Below, one piece after another: positions 1 through 12,546 of a stretch of DNA of 64,000 bases; the first letter of the stretch is position 1; each line of letters begins with the position of its first letter. Below the pieces are notes generated by a model that searched no databases, was not told where the DNA came from, and saw only the letters and a program-made list of their open reading frames with translations. The stretch lies in contig KB445797.1 of assembly GCA_000320605.2 (NCBI GenBank), positions 1,052,474 through 1,116,473 on the forward strand, in the 5' to 3' direction. This DNA comes from Gelatoporia subvermispora B. Lineage: Eukaryota; Basidiomycota; Agaricomycetes; Polyporales; Gelatoporiaceae. A program made the translations under genes and the position numbers.

Positions 1-1
1 A

Positions 2-64
2 GAACCATCAGAGGAGTTGGGAGACGATGAAGACCCAGTATTTTATTGTTGGGAGGATCTATGA
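2..64 (+). other. possible 3' end of a gene entering from the left
   Basis: An open frame runs from the window edge to a TGA at 62-64 and encodes an acidic tail (EPSEELGDDEDPVF...). The DUF6533 genes downstream also end in polar tails, so this could be the end of a further upstream paralogue, but the conserved part would lie outside the window. Too short to classify. Confidence 0.2.
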
Positions 65-1802
65 GTGGGCTTGTTCTCTTGTCTTTATACTGTTATTTTT
101 CGCTCTTCTAAACGGATGTGATGCATCTGTATCAACAATTATCGACTCATCGGTGATCGCATCCTCCTACGTGGTTACATCGATGAGGCCTTGGAAACTA
201 CGGATTTGACGTTGCGACCATTTCCCGTCCAGAGAGCTGTTCGCAAAGTCTACTACTCTGACATCTTCTCATATTTGGATATAGGGCTTCTGACATGACA
301 TGCATTGGGATGCGACCATCAGACTGACAAAGCCCTATCGTCAACGGGCGAACGTGAATAGGTCCCGACGCCTCGGTCGGACAGGTTGAAGTCGACCGTA
401 AGTGAGAACATAAGCACTCAGCTTAGTTAGTTAGTATATACTGGCAATCCGAGAGCGGTGGCCACGTTTATTTTCCATGCTCAGGACACCCCCAACCTTG
501 ACATAGTGGCAAGTCGATCAACCCCTTGCTTGCGATCAGTTATCGATATGCCAATGCCCTCTACCTCAATGTCTGGACGCGGTCTGCTGAGTGATCAGAT
601 CAGGATCGTTCCTCTACAGCGCATCATACATTGCCGTAATCTACCGCGAGCAACTATCGTCACCCAGTATTCCTCTCAGGCAAAGCCCGAAGACTCGCGG
701 TGCATAAAAATTGACTGAAAGCGGGTGCGAGATCCACTTGTTTATCCTCCGCGCGCTGGAGAGGCTGACCGCTTACGATAATGATACTTCAGGAATCAAT
801 ACTCAGTGCGTTCCTCGGAACCAAGTTTCAAATTACCCTTGATTATATGTCTACAAGACTATTATGTCCTGTACGAATGGTTCACGCTAACGTTCAACCC
901 GTCCTTTTTATCTCCTGAGGCGATCCAGGGCGTAGAATGCACGGAACACTCATTAGCGATCTCAATGCAGCTTATGTCTCACGTATTCCGTGACAGTCAG
1001 AACTTTCGGTCATGTCGCGGGGCGTTCGGACACGGGCTGTGCCACCGCGAGTTTCGGCACGTGCGACTGGGAAGTATTCTAAGCTAGCTTTTCCCACACC
1101 TCTCGCGCTAGCTCTACGATGAATGACCTTCGACTCTCCTACACCGACTCTTGTGCTTGATGGCGTCGGAGAAATTGGAACATCGCTTGCTTTCCCCGCA
1201 TCTCAGCCACTAATTTCGAACTGTCTATGGCCATGTCTCTCAAAAGGTTATGTGATTGTGCCGAAATACTCTGGCAGCGGGCTCGATGGGCAACGCACTG
1301 ACACGGTCTCCGAGACAACGCGCTCGAAGAATCACTTCCCAGATCGGTGTCTTGAGTTGCTGTTTATTTTTCCTGCAATTTTCCGCACAGACCTCCTCCC
1401 CGGATCCCGAAAATAGCTGTGTCATACCACCAGGGCCCCCTCGAACACCTGATGTTGTGATTCCGTCGCCGGAGACAGCGCTGAGACTGAATGGGTCAGA
1501 ACTCTCCGACGACAGGCGGAAGTGTGCCAGACGTATTGAATGCACTTCTCGGCTAGAGGCATGTGCTAAGCTTCTAGAGCTATGTGGGCTGTGGCTCGCC
1601 GCCATCTTATTAAAAGCTGGACAGACTTGATCCTCAGAATGACCCTTCTCATATCTCCGGAAGATTGCATACCCATTGACCCACGAAGTACAAGTCCAAT
1701 GGCCGTAGCTCTCCAGTATATTTCCCACCAAGCCTTGTCCTCCCTCAGAGCGGTGTAAGTCCCACACATTCAAACCGCTTCAAGGTCTCATCTGTCCTGA
1801 AG
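65..1802. other. stretch without a recognisable gene
   Basis: Only short open frames on both strands that overlap each other, none with a recognisable domain. The longest is on the minus strand at 1240-1773; it overlaps several plus-strand frames and has no convincing splice pattern. I see no tRNA, repeat or transposon signature. Confidence 0.5.
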
Positions 1803-3417
1803 ATGGGTGGAAAATTGTTGTACAGTAGCAGCCAGTGGTATGCCGCTCGTCTCCTGGTCCGAATATTCTCCTTAGTCCCACTGAAATTGATAGTGCTGGT
1901 CTTTCATGATCACCTCAGTATTCTGCCGCAAGAGATTCAACTTATATGGGGCCGTCGATTTACGAGCGTGACGGTACTATATCACCTGAATCGTTGGACG
2001 TTGTTGGTATGGGCGATTTTCGCTCTTGTTGATGCGTTTATGGTCGTTACAACCCCAATGGTGAGTGATATCGCACCTTTCCAGACATATCCGCTGTACT
2101 GAATCAGATGTTTTATGGGTACCGAAGAGGTACGAGTTTAGTCGATGACTGTTTTCGCTAGTTAAGAATGGCTCCCTGCAGCTGTATCGTTACCAACGTT
2201 GTGCTCGCCTCGACGTCCATAGCTCTCATACTGATATGTACCGGTATGTCTGGAATGGATTCCCTGACTAATACTAATATGCGTACAGCTTTTCCCTCCA
2301 TTAGGACTTATGCTGTCACGATGGGAAACTGGTGCCTTACCTCAATCGTTTGTGTTCTATGTTTAGTTCTCGCTGGCGCAAATGCAGTATGTGTTACTTC
2401 TGGCACGAAATAGTATGCTGACCTGTGACTAGTGGCTATCATTTGGTGGCGAACAGTATGAGCTTAATAAATTGGGTGGCCAAAATCTTGCCTGCGAGAA
2501 GGTCATGAGAGGCTCAGGACCTCTAGAGATCAGGTAGGTCCCACGGACCGAAAGCGAAGTTGTTCTGAGCTCCCTGCATCTTTAGCGGTTGGTAACTGAC
2601 CCGTCCTTGTTATCGGATCTCACTAAGCTCATAGTCACAATCGTTGCTCGAATCTGCATCATTTTGGCTGACTTAATTCTCCTCGCCGCAACATGGTTCC
2701 GGACATCCGTCTTAAAGCGATCGCACTCTACTATGTTTTCCGGTCCACTTATCGATACACTACTCAGAGATGGTAAGAAAAGACCATTTCTTGATACAAA
2801 CGTGCATCTCAAGCACGATTCAGGCACCATATATTTCCTGTGAGCGAGCTATGTGTTCGTCATGTCCTTGCCTTCAACCAACTGTACACAGAACAGTGCT
2901 ACTCCTCAACGCCGCCAACATGGTTTTCAAGTTGAAGAATTCTTCGGTATGTATTTGATCACTGCACTCCACTCGATTGCTGAGACACAGTCCACAGATC
3001 GCGGACGTGATGTTAATTTTCATAACGCCGTTAGTCCTTTCCACTGAATCTCTCGAGCTCATCTGAAAATCACGCAGACTTTCATCTATGCTCACATCGC
3101 ATTTTCTGCTGAATCTCAGACATGTAGAACAGCAGCAACGGCAGGGTGACACGCTGAAAAGCCATTCAATGGCTTTGTACAGTTCTGATTTGAAGTTTTT
3201 GCCTTTTGTCGATAACATGGGGGAATATCTTGACGACGCGTGCAACGCTGTCGATCCTGATATGACTTGGGCCCTGGCAGAAAATGACGCTCAAGAACGT
3301 GCTGTAAAGTGCAGTACTATGGGTTGCAGCAGCAGTTCGTCTGCAGACTCCGGTACCACCGTGGCGCACGTTTCGATCACTAACAAAACGACAACAGTGA
3401 GTGCACGCTCGGTCTAG
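1803..3417 (+). CDS. DUF6533 domain membrane protein, copy 1
   Basis: Multi-pass membrane protein of the basidiomycete DUF6533 family (seven-helix topology, function unknown). The signature block lies at about 1900-2055: HDHLSILPQEIQLIWGRR followed by a membrane segment. Later exons carry the helix SIRTYAVTMGNWCLTSIVC (about 2300-2385), the helix IVTIVARICIILADLILL ending in LLRDG, then GTIYFL (about 2590-2840), and SHFLLNLRHV before a polar, Ser-rich tail ending at 3417. Splicing is consistent with the paralogues: a first intron before the signature block, and one at 3034-3079 that joins ...IFITP to LSSMLTSHF in frame. The start ATG at 1803 is a best guess because the N-terminal exon is poorly conserved. 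Same strand as two related genes at 4.5 and 12.5 kb. The family is confident; the exact exon set is not. Confidence 0.72.
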
Positions 3418-4535
3418 AGTGTGACGACACGTACTCAGAATATACGAGAAGCGTTCGTGATTTGATAACGTAGGTGCCATGTGTAACTTATTGCTATTTC
3501 TTTAGCAATCTCTGAACAGGGGTCACCCAACAGAATTATTCGGACCATCGAATGCAAAGAGACATCGACGACGATGGGGATCATGGACACATGCTAGGGC
3601 TTTATTCGCGTATCATACATATGTGATATACCGCATCTTACAATTGCATGTATGACAGAGATTCTGCTCTACGTGAACGGTCTTCGTACGGATCATCCAC
3701 TCTTTCAAAGTTCCGTCTTGCCTTCTTCGACATCTATGTATTGTGAGCTCTGCATGGAACTCTGCATTGCAACATAGCGTTCAAGCAGTGGTCGCGACAC
3801 CCCCCTTTGTTCCGGCAACTATATATTAGCACGTCTTGTTCACGGGGTCTCCGGACCACTGCGCAGGGGGTACGTTTCCATTTTGGGGCCTGATAACGCA
3901 TATGACCGTTCTTCCATTGCACACAGGCGATGCGAGTTATGCCAAACTTCCTCAATTCCGTGACGAACAGTCAGCTTGCAAGCATACCATAGGCTACCGC
4001 TCTAAAACCTCTGGGCTCCGCAGTGACAACATCATGCCTTAGATGGTTAGCAGCTTGCCACCGCCTCGATCTCAAAGATTCCAACCTTCGCGAACAGCGC
4101 CTCGCCATGTGCACATTCGGTTTTAGAGAGGTTTCAGCCACACAGCGTACATTGGATGGCGCCGCTACGTCGCACAGCCCTCAGGTACCTATTGTGCGGT
4201 AGCTTCGACGGAATTAAACGACACTTTTACCGACACAATCGATGAAGCATAGGATTGTCGCTTCAGAAGAACAAGGGCACCTTGACCTGCCCTTGCAGCA
4301 AGCATCGTCCATGGATAGGGCCAAACGGTTCGGGCATTCATCTAGAACACACTGTTGCGATCTCCGAGGGTCGATGGAGAATGTCTGCGTCAAGAATAGA
4401 TCGCTAGGTACAGGAGCGCTGGAAGGTATACATAAGGCAGGGGAGAACTGAGGAAATGCCGCTCATCTAGGATCCATCAAATTAACGTTCTTCCGATCGA
4501 GAACCTCCGCGGGTTGTGGCGAGCGCGCTATACAA
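3418..4535. other. intergenic stretch, no gene recognised
   Basis: About 1.1 kb between two DUF6533 paralogues. It holds only short overlapping frames without a known domain, and no RNA gene or repeat that I can see. Confidence 0.5.
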
Positions 4536-6121
4536 ATGGCTGATGCGGTATCCGGTGCTTTTCTCCCTTTTGTATTATCTGTGTACGTCATGCTTCGACA
4601 CGTCTTGCGCAGTGCTTATGTCTCTCGTGTAGATTCCCAGAAAATTGTTGTATCGTTGCGGCTTGTGGTCTGTCATGACAGGTTTCCATCACTAGAATTT
4701 CGACCTGACGAAGGCTTTTAGTGCTAATTTACTATGACAACATCTGCACTTTCTCTCGTGAACTTCAATACATGTGGGGTAGCCCAACAAATATCGCAGT
4801 GGCATTGTTCCACGTCAACAAATGGGCGATATCAATATGGGCCCTTGTTTCAATATCAAGTGCATTCATGCCCTTGGCTTCATACTCGGTAAGCATTGGT
4901 CTACATGGTGGAATGCATACGAGTACTTACGAACTTCCGCAGAGGTGCTGCACAATATTGCACGGGTCACGAGACTATTGACTTCCCTGCCTCAATATAG
5001 CGCTACGTGCACGACACTGAATATATTGTGGACGGCACTCATAGTTCTTCTGGCGCTCCTGTGGGCCGGTAAGTTGACATATGGCTCATTGTGTCCGTCT
5101 CTTACAAAGAGCAGCCTTTTCTGGTGTCCGGATGTATGCCATAAGTCTTGGTCACGTATGGCTCAGTTCGATGGTCTGTGCACTCAACCTGGTGCCTGTT
5201 GGAACCAATGCTGTGCGTTATATAATCGAGCCCAGTCTGCGGCTGTCTCTTACTCTTGGTGAAGTGGGGTTTCTTTTCCGACACATGGTACCAAATGGAT
5301 GGCTCCCCATTTACGGCGGCATTGTGCAACTATGGAGTAAGCCGCTCTAACGCTTTAAACGCCAGGTGAGGTTTGCCATCAATATGCTTTCATGGCTGCG
5401 TATAATCAATATCACGTACTTACCGCAGGCGTAAGTAATGACCAGTACATCTTGGTCTCCCCTCCGCTCACATATACATCTAGTCAACGTTACCACTCGG
5501 AGCTGCCTAATAGCATCTGACGCCATTGTCATTATTATGACCTGGTACATAACATTTATAACAGGGGGACACCGGACGCGAAATGCGCAAACGCCGATCA
5601 CGACTGCGTTGTTCAGAGATGGTGCGCAAGATTATAACGCCGTTGACCACAAGTGATGACATTACATGCCAGGCACCGCCTACTTTCTGTACGCAACCAT
5701 GAATCCTATCTCAAGAGCATGTTCACTCACCAGCGCGGGATGGCTACAGGGCTTTGTTAGTGCTGAACGTATTGGACATCATAGGATGGTGCACAAATGT
5801 GAGTTGATTCATCTCATAACATCTCGGCGCACTCGTCTCTGATTCTTGAAGATCAGGCCTTCACCGATGTTGCTGGATTTCTGACCGTGCCGTATGTTTG
5901 CATATTATTTCATTCGACGAAGCTGACACCCCAGAAGTATCTCTTCCATTCTCATGTCCCACTTTCTCTTGAACCTCCACCAGATGGCGCATGGACAAGA
6001 TGCCTACGGCGAGCACGAGACCTCCGTCGCCTCGCAAGATAGCGGGCTGAGATTTGCGCACATCGTCGGACCCATGGGAGGATCACTTGAGATTTGCTCC
6101 GACTCGTCGTATTCCGGATAG
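4536..6121 (+). CDS. DUF6533 domain membrane protein, copy 2
   Basis: Second paralogue of the DUF6533 family, probably seven transmembrane helices, function unknown. A first exon from ATG 4536 (MADAVSGAFLPFVLS) leads over introns to the signature YYDNICTFSRELQYMWGS at about 4725-4780. Next come the helices LNILWTALIVLLALLWA (about 5010-5070) and SGVRMYAISLGHVWLSSM (about 5117-5170), the helix SDAIVIIMTWYITFI ending in LFRDG (about 5510-5620), then GTAYFL and LLVLNVLDIIGW. The last exon reads SILMSHFLLNLHQM and a polar tail to a TAG at 6119-6121. Exon order and intron positions match copies 1 and 3. After the signature exon a reading frame is kept only if the acceptor is the AG at 4943-4944 rather than the nearer CAG two bases upstream, so this junction deserves checking. 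No in-frame damage is obvious. Confidence 0.7.
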
Positions 6122-6638
6122 TTGGAGGACGATAGGCCCACAATGACCAGAAACAATTCGGACATTTGTTTCGAAGATGTCGGAAGCGACGATAGCAGGT
6201 CCATTGAAATGTCTACAGGGAGTACTATATCGCAGATAGACTTCCAGAAGGAGCTTTCTGCCGGTCTGAGCAGAGTGGAGATCTCGGAGTTATGACCTTG
6301 ACCGCAGCGCGAAACCATGAAACCATACGCAGGTCCCTTCAGGTTACCGCTCGGATGCTTAATTATGTATCAGTAGTCTTGCAGTATAACGTATCAATCC
6401 CGATCATTTTAAAAGATTGCCTACTCACCACTGGGTGATATAGTCAACACAATAGGAAGCAACGCTGGCGGCTGACGAGTCCCGCGCTGCAGTATCGTGA
6501 GAAGCGCCGGACAGCGGGTGATAATTTCCAAGAAAGGAAGGCAGAAAATAACTGATCGCCTCCATCCCCTCAGTGCACCTTCCGCCCAGTGGCTCTCTCT
6601 AGGCGACAGGACCTCAGCGGAATACTTCGCATCACACA
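6122..6638. other. intergenic stretch before NOP53
   Basis: About 0.5 kb between DUF6533 copy 2 and NOP53, presumably holding the 3' UTR of the first and the promoter of the second. No gene or repeat is seen. Confidence 0.5.
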
Positions 6639-8313
6639 ATGGCCCCCACGAAGACGACAAAGTCCTTGGCGACGAACTCGGGAAAGGGCAAAAAGACACA
6701 GTCCTCCGTTGGCGCTCCTACACAACTTACGCAGTCCAGCCGAAAAGGCAAGAAAGCTTGGAGGAAAAACATTGACATCGACGATGTCGAGGAAGCACTT
6801 GAAGGACTGCGAACTGAGGAGAGGATTACAGGGTGAGCATGTCGGAGCATATGACAGAAGATTACTGAGCAATCTCCATTCACATAGGTCTACTGTCGCG
6901 AAGAAGAAAGATGAAGAGTTGTTCCAGATTGACGTGAAAGGCGATGAGAGTGGTTCGCCTGCATAATTTCGATTCCTCTGCCTAATGTGATACTAATGTG
7001 ACAACTGTACTCTAGTACGACACTCGCTACCGAAGTTCTCCGTCTCCAAACTCACGTCCGCCAAACTCCTCGCACAACGCTCCGCCGTGCCCGCCGTCTT
7101 CTCTCGTTCGACAACATCCATCCAAGGGAAGCGGAAGCTCACGCATGAAGAAAAAGAGCGGCTGCTGCGGATAGCCAAGCGACCACGCAAGGGTCCGTTC
7201 AACGCTGTGATGGACCCGACGGAATTTGGTGCCGGGAGTGCAGAACTCGATGTGACAGAGGCGGTCAAGAAAAGTGGGACATATGATGTCTGGGGCTCAG
7301 AAGTCCCGGAGGCTGGGAAGGTTAAAGTACGTGGTACTATTTTGTGTCCATGTGTGATCCGCTGAAGCTCGTCACAGCCAAAGACCATCAGCCTGCGCAC
7401 ACAAATCGCAGTCCCTGCAGTCGCTTCACCTCACGAGGGTACTTCATACAACCCTCCAGTCGTTTCACACCAAGAACTACTACGCACAGCTGTGGGAATA
7501 GAGGAGCGTCGGCAGAAGGACGCGCAAGAGCTCGAAGCGCTGCAGGCCAAGCATGATCAGATGCGAACTCTGTCAGTAGAGGAATATGCGGTAGGTGTCG
7601 CGCCCGGCATGGTTGTGGACGAGGCGCGGGAGGACGAGAAGGAGGAAGAGAACCTCGCAGACGTCAGACCAGCCAAGAAAAACCCGGAACGCAAGACGAA
7701 GCAGGAACGGAAGAAGGCCGAGAAGCTGCGGGCGGAGGTGCGTTCAGTCGATCCCACCCATAATATCAACATGGTCGTAAAGCCTGTCACTATTAGAAAC
7801 GCGCCCTTGCCGAGCGGATAGCGAGGAAGCGCATGCTTGCCTCCGTCGACTCAGCAAAGAACGTCCGGAAAGCTATCGCGAAGCAGCTTGCTGTGCAAGA
7901 GGCACTGCGCCAACAGCGCGAGGCAGAACAGCAGGAGCGGCTCAAGAAGGAGGGTATGGTTGGTCAGCGGCTGGGCAAGCACAAGGTCCCCGAGGGCGAG
8001 ATAGACGTCCAGCTCGGCGAGGAGCTCACCGAGAGCTTGCGGCAGCTGAAGGTGCGTTTTGTGTCTGCAGAATTTGACGTGCCACCGGTTAATGGTGCCG
8101 TTGTCTGTAGCCGGAAGGAAACCTGTTCCGCGACCGTTTCTTGAGCATGCAGCATCGTGCATTGGTCGAGCCGCGGGTGCCTGTCTTGTGAGTACTCTAT
8201 CGTACCATGGAGGCTTGTTTCGACGCTGACGTCTGCATAGGCCCAAAAAGCGCAGGACCAAGTTCAAGGAGTACGAGAAACATGCGTGGAAGCGCTTCGA
8301 CCGAGAGTTCTGA
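6639..8313 (+). CDS. NOP53: ribosome biogenesis protein NOP53
   Basis: Nucleolar 60S assembly factor (NOP53/GLTSCR2 family), needed for late rRNA processing and for recruiting the exosome helicase. It starts at ATG 6639 with a basic Lys/Ser/Thr-rich tail followed by the family hallmark AWRKNIDIDDVEEALEGL (about residues 40-57). Later exons hold the KRKLTHEEKERLLRIAKRP segment (about 7130-7185), the basic coiled coil KKNPERKTKQERKKAEKLR (about 7675-7730), the Gln/Arg/Glu-rich coil after 7830, and the conserved end with RFLSMQHRALVEPR and KKRRTKFKEYEKHAWKRF, stop at 8311-8313. At least five short introns. Length (about 440 residues) is normal. Tail-to-tail with CSN1 on the other strand, about 0.3 kb apart. 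Confidence 0.93.
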
Positions 8314-8618
8314 GCTATCTCGTTTACTACCTCCTTGTATCACTGTTCGACACTGTTGTCACTTGGGATTACCAGACTGGTTCTCTATGGGTTTCGCTGC
8401 CCTTATTGAGGCCGCCCGAACACACTTTTTGAGAACATCACCAACCCTGGGGTTGTTTTGGGCAGCTGCCTATCTGGAGCGAGTGAAATGAGGCCTTGCA
8501 GGAACAAAGTGAGCCGAATGAAACTACTCCATGGACAGAGACGGACGTCGTACACAATGTTGAACAAAACGAATGCTAATCTATAGTACACTACACCTGG
8601 CATGGGTACGGCAGTGCA
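8314..8618. other. convergent intergenic gap NOP53/CSN1
   Basis: About 305 bases between the stop codons of two convergent genes. Presumably holds both 3' UTRs; nothing else is seen. Confidence 0.5.
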
Positions 8619-10455
8619 TCACATCATGACTTCGACTGCTTCCTGAGACGCCGCGGCAGCAGGTTGCTGGGAGTTCTTTGGCGTCTTCACTACCAGGTCG
8701 GCTTGCTGCCTATATCATTGTATTGGTGAGTCCGGACACTGAGGATGATACCGAACGCAGTACGTACAGTCGCATGCGCAAGAGCAGCTTCCGGTTCGCT
8801 GCTTGCATGTCCGCACCGGCCTTCATCGCTTTCGCGAACAATGCTGCTCGGGGGTCAATCTCCTTGGCCACCAGCACCTGTACACGACTTCATCAGCTAT
8901 CATCACTTCGACGAGTCATGAAGATGACATACCTTGTTCTGGCGGTCGACCCGCGCCTCGATCTCGCCGCGCTGGATGAGCGCAACGACATGTCTCTCAA
9001 GTTCCTCGACACTCCAGCCGAACGCTGCGCCCATGCGCGAGAGCTTGATCGACGAGAACGGCGTGAAGTAGAGCACAAGTGCGCGCGAGCGGATGAGGTC
9101 CGTCAGCGTCGCGACGTGCGGGTACAAATGGTAGTCGAGCAGGTGGCGTGTCTGCAGGAGACATTCGGGGAAACTCTCAGTTGCAGCCTCTAGTCAGTAA
9201 CGAAGAGACGCACTGAGTATCGCTCGAGGATCTCGAGCACGGCCTTGAAGCGGTTCGCCATGTAGCTCTCGAGCAGCTCGCGGACGTACGGCTCCTGCTC
9301 GACGTACACACCAAACGTCTCGTTCTCAAGGACCTGCGCGCGGATCGCGCCGCGCGGCATTGTCGCCAGCGCGCACAGCGTCCCGTACACTGCGACATCG
9401 CTCGGCGCAATCAACTGCCCCTGCGTTAGCATACCTCTTGCTCAGTCCCACATACTGTGACACACCTTGCCTGACCACTCGGTTAGACTCTTGATAGGGC
9501 CAACCTTGAGAAATGACTGCGCAGCCTTCTCGTAGTTTCCTTGCCCGAGATATGCGAGACCTGCCGCTACGTCGAGTCGACACTGTACGCGCTCGCGCTC
9601 CGCAGCGATGCGCTCCTTGTCGCGCGGCTGCTGCTGCGCGGCCGTTCGCGGTGGTGGGGCGGCGGCGGACGCGTCGAGAGCGGCCTCGGCTTTGTATATA
9701 TACGTTGCGATGTGGTTGTAGTTCCTGTGCTCCACAAGAAGCTACAAAGACGGTGAGATAATGCACATTGAGAAGAAGGGGGACACACGGACGTCGAGGA
9801 CGGCGAGACACATATCGAGGACATGTTGGCTTGTGGTGCAGAACTCGCGAGACTTTGTGAGGTGCTTTAAAGCTGACGAGTGGTCTCCTGTCATTCGATA
9901 GAAGCTCCCGAGATCCCGATGTGCCATCTTGTCGCCTGGTCATTGATGTCACATACCCTATTATCAAAAGCCCGCACTCACCCTGATGCTCTCCTTGATC
10001 ATATTGCTCAGGTATGTCTTCAGCTCAACCTCCAGCTTCTGACGCTCTGCCTGGTTCTTCGCGTGCGTCTCATCGATCCACTTTTGGTCCAGGGGCGCAA
10101 TCTCCGCGATCGGTGGCAGGTTCCCATCCGAGCGTGTTACAGCCTGCTCATACGCGGTCCGCACAGCACGATAGAGTGGGATATCGCGTAGTTTAAGAAG
10201 CTCCTGGTTCGCTGCGTCGAAAGCAGGGAGTGAGAGGGCGGGAGCCAAATTGATTATATGCGTAAGGCGATCGACGAGGCATCGGCCTGCATTGTGGCTG
10301 AGCACCGCGTACGCGTACTAGGGCGAAGGCTGCGTACCAGAGTAGCTCGAGGCGTACGCCTCCAGCTCAAAAGGATGATCCTCGTCTACTGGGACATACG
10401 TGGGTCTTGTGAGGTTCCTCGGGACAACGTTGTTCTCTTCCACATCGATATCCAT
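8619..10455 (-). CDS. CSN1: COP9 signalosome subunit 1
   Basis: Scaffold subunit of the COP9 signalosome, the complex that removes NEDD8 from cullins. Read on the minus strand it starts at ATG 10453-10455 ([15 protein letters not shown]). It continues with the Rpn7-type helical repeat region ([69 protein letters not shown]) and the PCI domain ([17 protein letters not shown], then [18 protein letters not shown] and [16 protein letters not shown]). It ends with the typical tail [16 protein letters not shown] and stop at 8619-8621. About 480 residues, normal for fungi. Seven or so introns of 50-60 nt. An Ala/Pro/Gln-rich insert near 9640-9690 is low complexity. The family assignment is secure. 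Confidence 0.92.
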
Positions 10456-12087
10456 GACTTCCTAGGGTCGGAGTGGTGGCGGTTCACCTTGTGACGTCTC
10501 AGAGTTCGTAACTAGTGGTGGTGGCTCCTCAGAGGGCAACGTAGTGGTACCTATGCACTCGCGGGAGATGAAAAGCGAGAAACGAGGACGACGAATAGCT
10601 TGGTTGGCAGTCGGTTGGACGAGGATGCAGCAGCACTGATCCCGCCTCGAGGCCCTAGATGAGTTGCCACTTCGGGTGCTATCATCCTGGGCGCTTCAGC
10701 ACTTTCGCAAGTACATACCGTCGTAATTGGCCGCACTACATCTTTCTCTCTTGGTGTCTCCTTTGCCTAGCAGTCTTTTGGGATCAGGTTTATGAAAGAT
10801 CGAAAATGTGTTGTACAGGCTTCAGTTGTGTCCTTGAATCTAGACGATTTTGTCACTGGGCAGTCACTGGGCAGCCTCAAAAGCGGGCCCTGGCAGAATG
10901 AAGCGCAGTCGTCTGATCCGTGTTATGAATAATACGTGCGTAAAGATAGAGTCCATCCTGTTGTATGACTCTCTGCGATCGCCAATGCTACCCAGAGGCG
11001 GCGAGCTGCGACATCAGAGGGGCTATCGTCAGAATGCTGACTGGACTACATCTTCGGGCGCAATGTATGTCCTGGTCATTGCGTCCAGTTACATACATCC
11101 TTGCCGAGTCTTGTACGCACCCACAGATTCCTTTCTATGTGATGATGTCTGGGTCCTTTGGAGTTCCCACGAGATTGCGACTTGACACCTATGCACCATC
11201 ACAGATTACTTTACTTTATAGGCTTTCATCAACGCATCACCTTCCTCGCACCCTTCGCCGAACCTTCGACAAATCGCGTACGGCCGACCGGGGGCCAATA
11301 AATATGCTTTGACTATCTGTCGAAATCCATACCTCCGACATCCGATTGGAGGCATCTACCGACAACATGGGGCACCAACGTTACACGTTCGTCATCGATC
11401 ATGGACAAGGACTGGTTGGACAACCTGGGGCATAAGCTGGACGAGACAGGACTCGCAAGTATAAGCATGAATCAGATTGCAAGCACATCATCTGGAACAT
11501 GAATAATGAGAGATACGAGTATGCCGTGGATGACGACCAGCTACTATAGGTCCCTCCACACTATTTACTTCCTTCGCTCTCGTTTGCTCTCCAGCTCACA
11601 CCTCTGCGCCGTCCCTCGCCAACTTTCTCAATCCCCTCTGCACATCAAGTCTGTAAGATAACGGCAGAGAGCGGATGTCGCGGTCTCAGATGATACAGAG
11701 TAGCGCAGCAAGCTCATGGTATGTCGATCGCGAGAAAACCGAGTGGGAATATATTCCGACACAAGCCTTAGCTGCGTCCTGATGACGCAACGTTTGGCTA
11801 TGGCCTTCACTTGCTGCAAGCGTGGGCTATGCGACTCTTCTCAAGAGCGCTCATACTGGTCAATTACCAGTTCGAAGCATAAGTATAGATCACTCATGCA
11901 TGATGCATGATGCATCACGCATGCACATGCTTCAACTCTCAGCGAAGCTATTTGCGGCTTTCAATGGTCTCACGTCAGCGGCACCCGTTGTATTCTTCAG
12001 TACCTCGGCCGCTCTGTACTGCAACAGTCGTGAGCTCCAAATGTCATGTTTATAATATCTTTCGTGGCATAGGTCGGCAAATTAGGC
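10456..12087. other. stretch without a recognisable gene; one broken coding fragment
   Basis: About 1.6 kb upstream of CSN1. Short frames only. At 11401-11549 there is a broken coding-like fragment: an ATG frame (MDKDWLDNLGHKLDETGLA) is followed after a frame change by YKHESDCKHIIWNMNNERYE ending in a stop. It looks like the worn end of a gene I cannot name. A CT-rich stretch lies near 11560-11640. Confidence 0.4.
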
Positions 12088-12484
12088 TCAGACCTGCGAT
12101 TGGTGTCGTTGTCGACGATCCTGGGCCTCGCGATGACCCCCCTGAGGATCAATAAAACTGTCAATCACCTTGTTTGATCCTGCTGATCCCTGGAGCGTAG
12201 ATAGCGTGAATCAGCTCATTGCGGGACGCCACAATGGCACCGGACTCCTCAGACAAGCCTTCTGCTGAATCCTTCCGGAGACGCAGCAGATCAGATGCAG
12301 CTTTGCGGACCCCATAAAGTTCATGGGTCTCGCACCTCTCTCGAGTGTGCCACAACTCGGGAGACCCTTCATACGGCTGATAAGACCACGCTAGCGTTTG
12401 TGCGATGTCTCTTGCATCCGAGACTTTGAAACAGATCATCTCCACTTTGCGGACAGAGTGGGTTCTCTCCCATATACCAAGCAT
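12088..12484 (-). CDS. uncharacterised small protein, divergent to DUF6533 copy 3
   Basis: Minus-strand open frame from a possible ATG at 12482-12484 (MLGIWERTHSVRKVEM...) with a Glu/Arg/Leu-rich helical segment (AASDLLRLRKDSAEGL). A plausible donor after ...SRIKQ and an acceptor about 25 nt later would join it to a short basic tail ending at 12088. No domain is recognised and that intron is unusually short, so the model may be wrong. The frame extends upstream into the region just before DUF6533 copy 3. It could equally be a relic or chance. Confidence 0.25.
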
Positions 12485-12546
12485 TTCCGCTGAAACACAA
12501 TGTGCACAGTTCAGTAGAATCGTACTGCACCGTTGCGTCAAGCGGT

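Noticed and set aside
1240..1773. 177-codon minus-strand frame
   Set aside because: No known domain, overlaps several plus-strand frames, no splice support.
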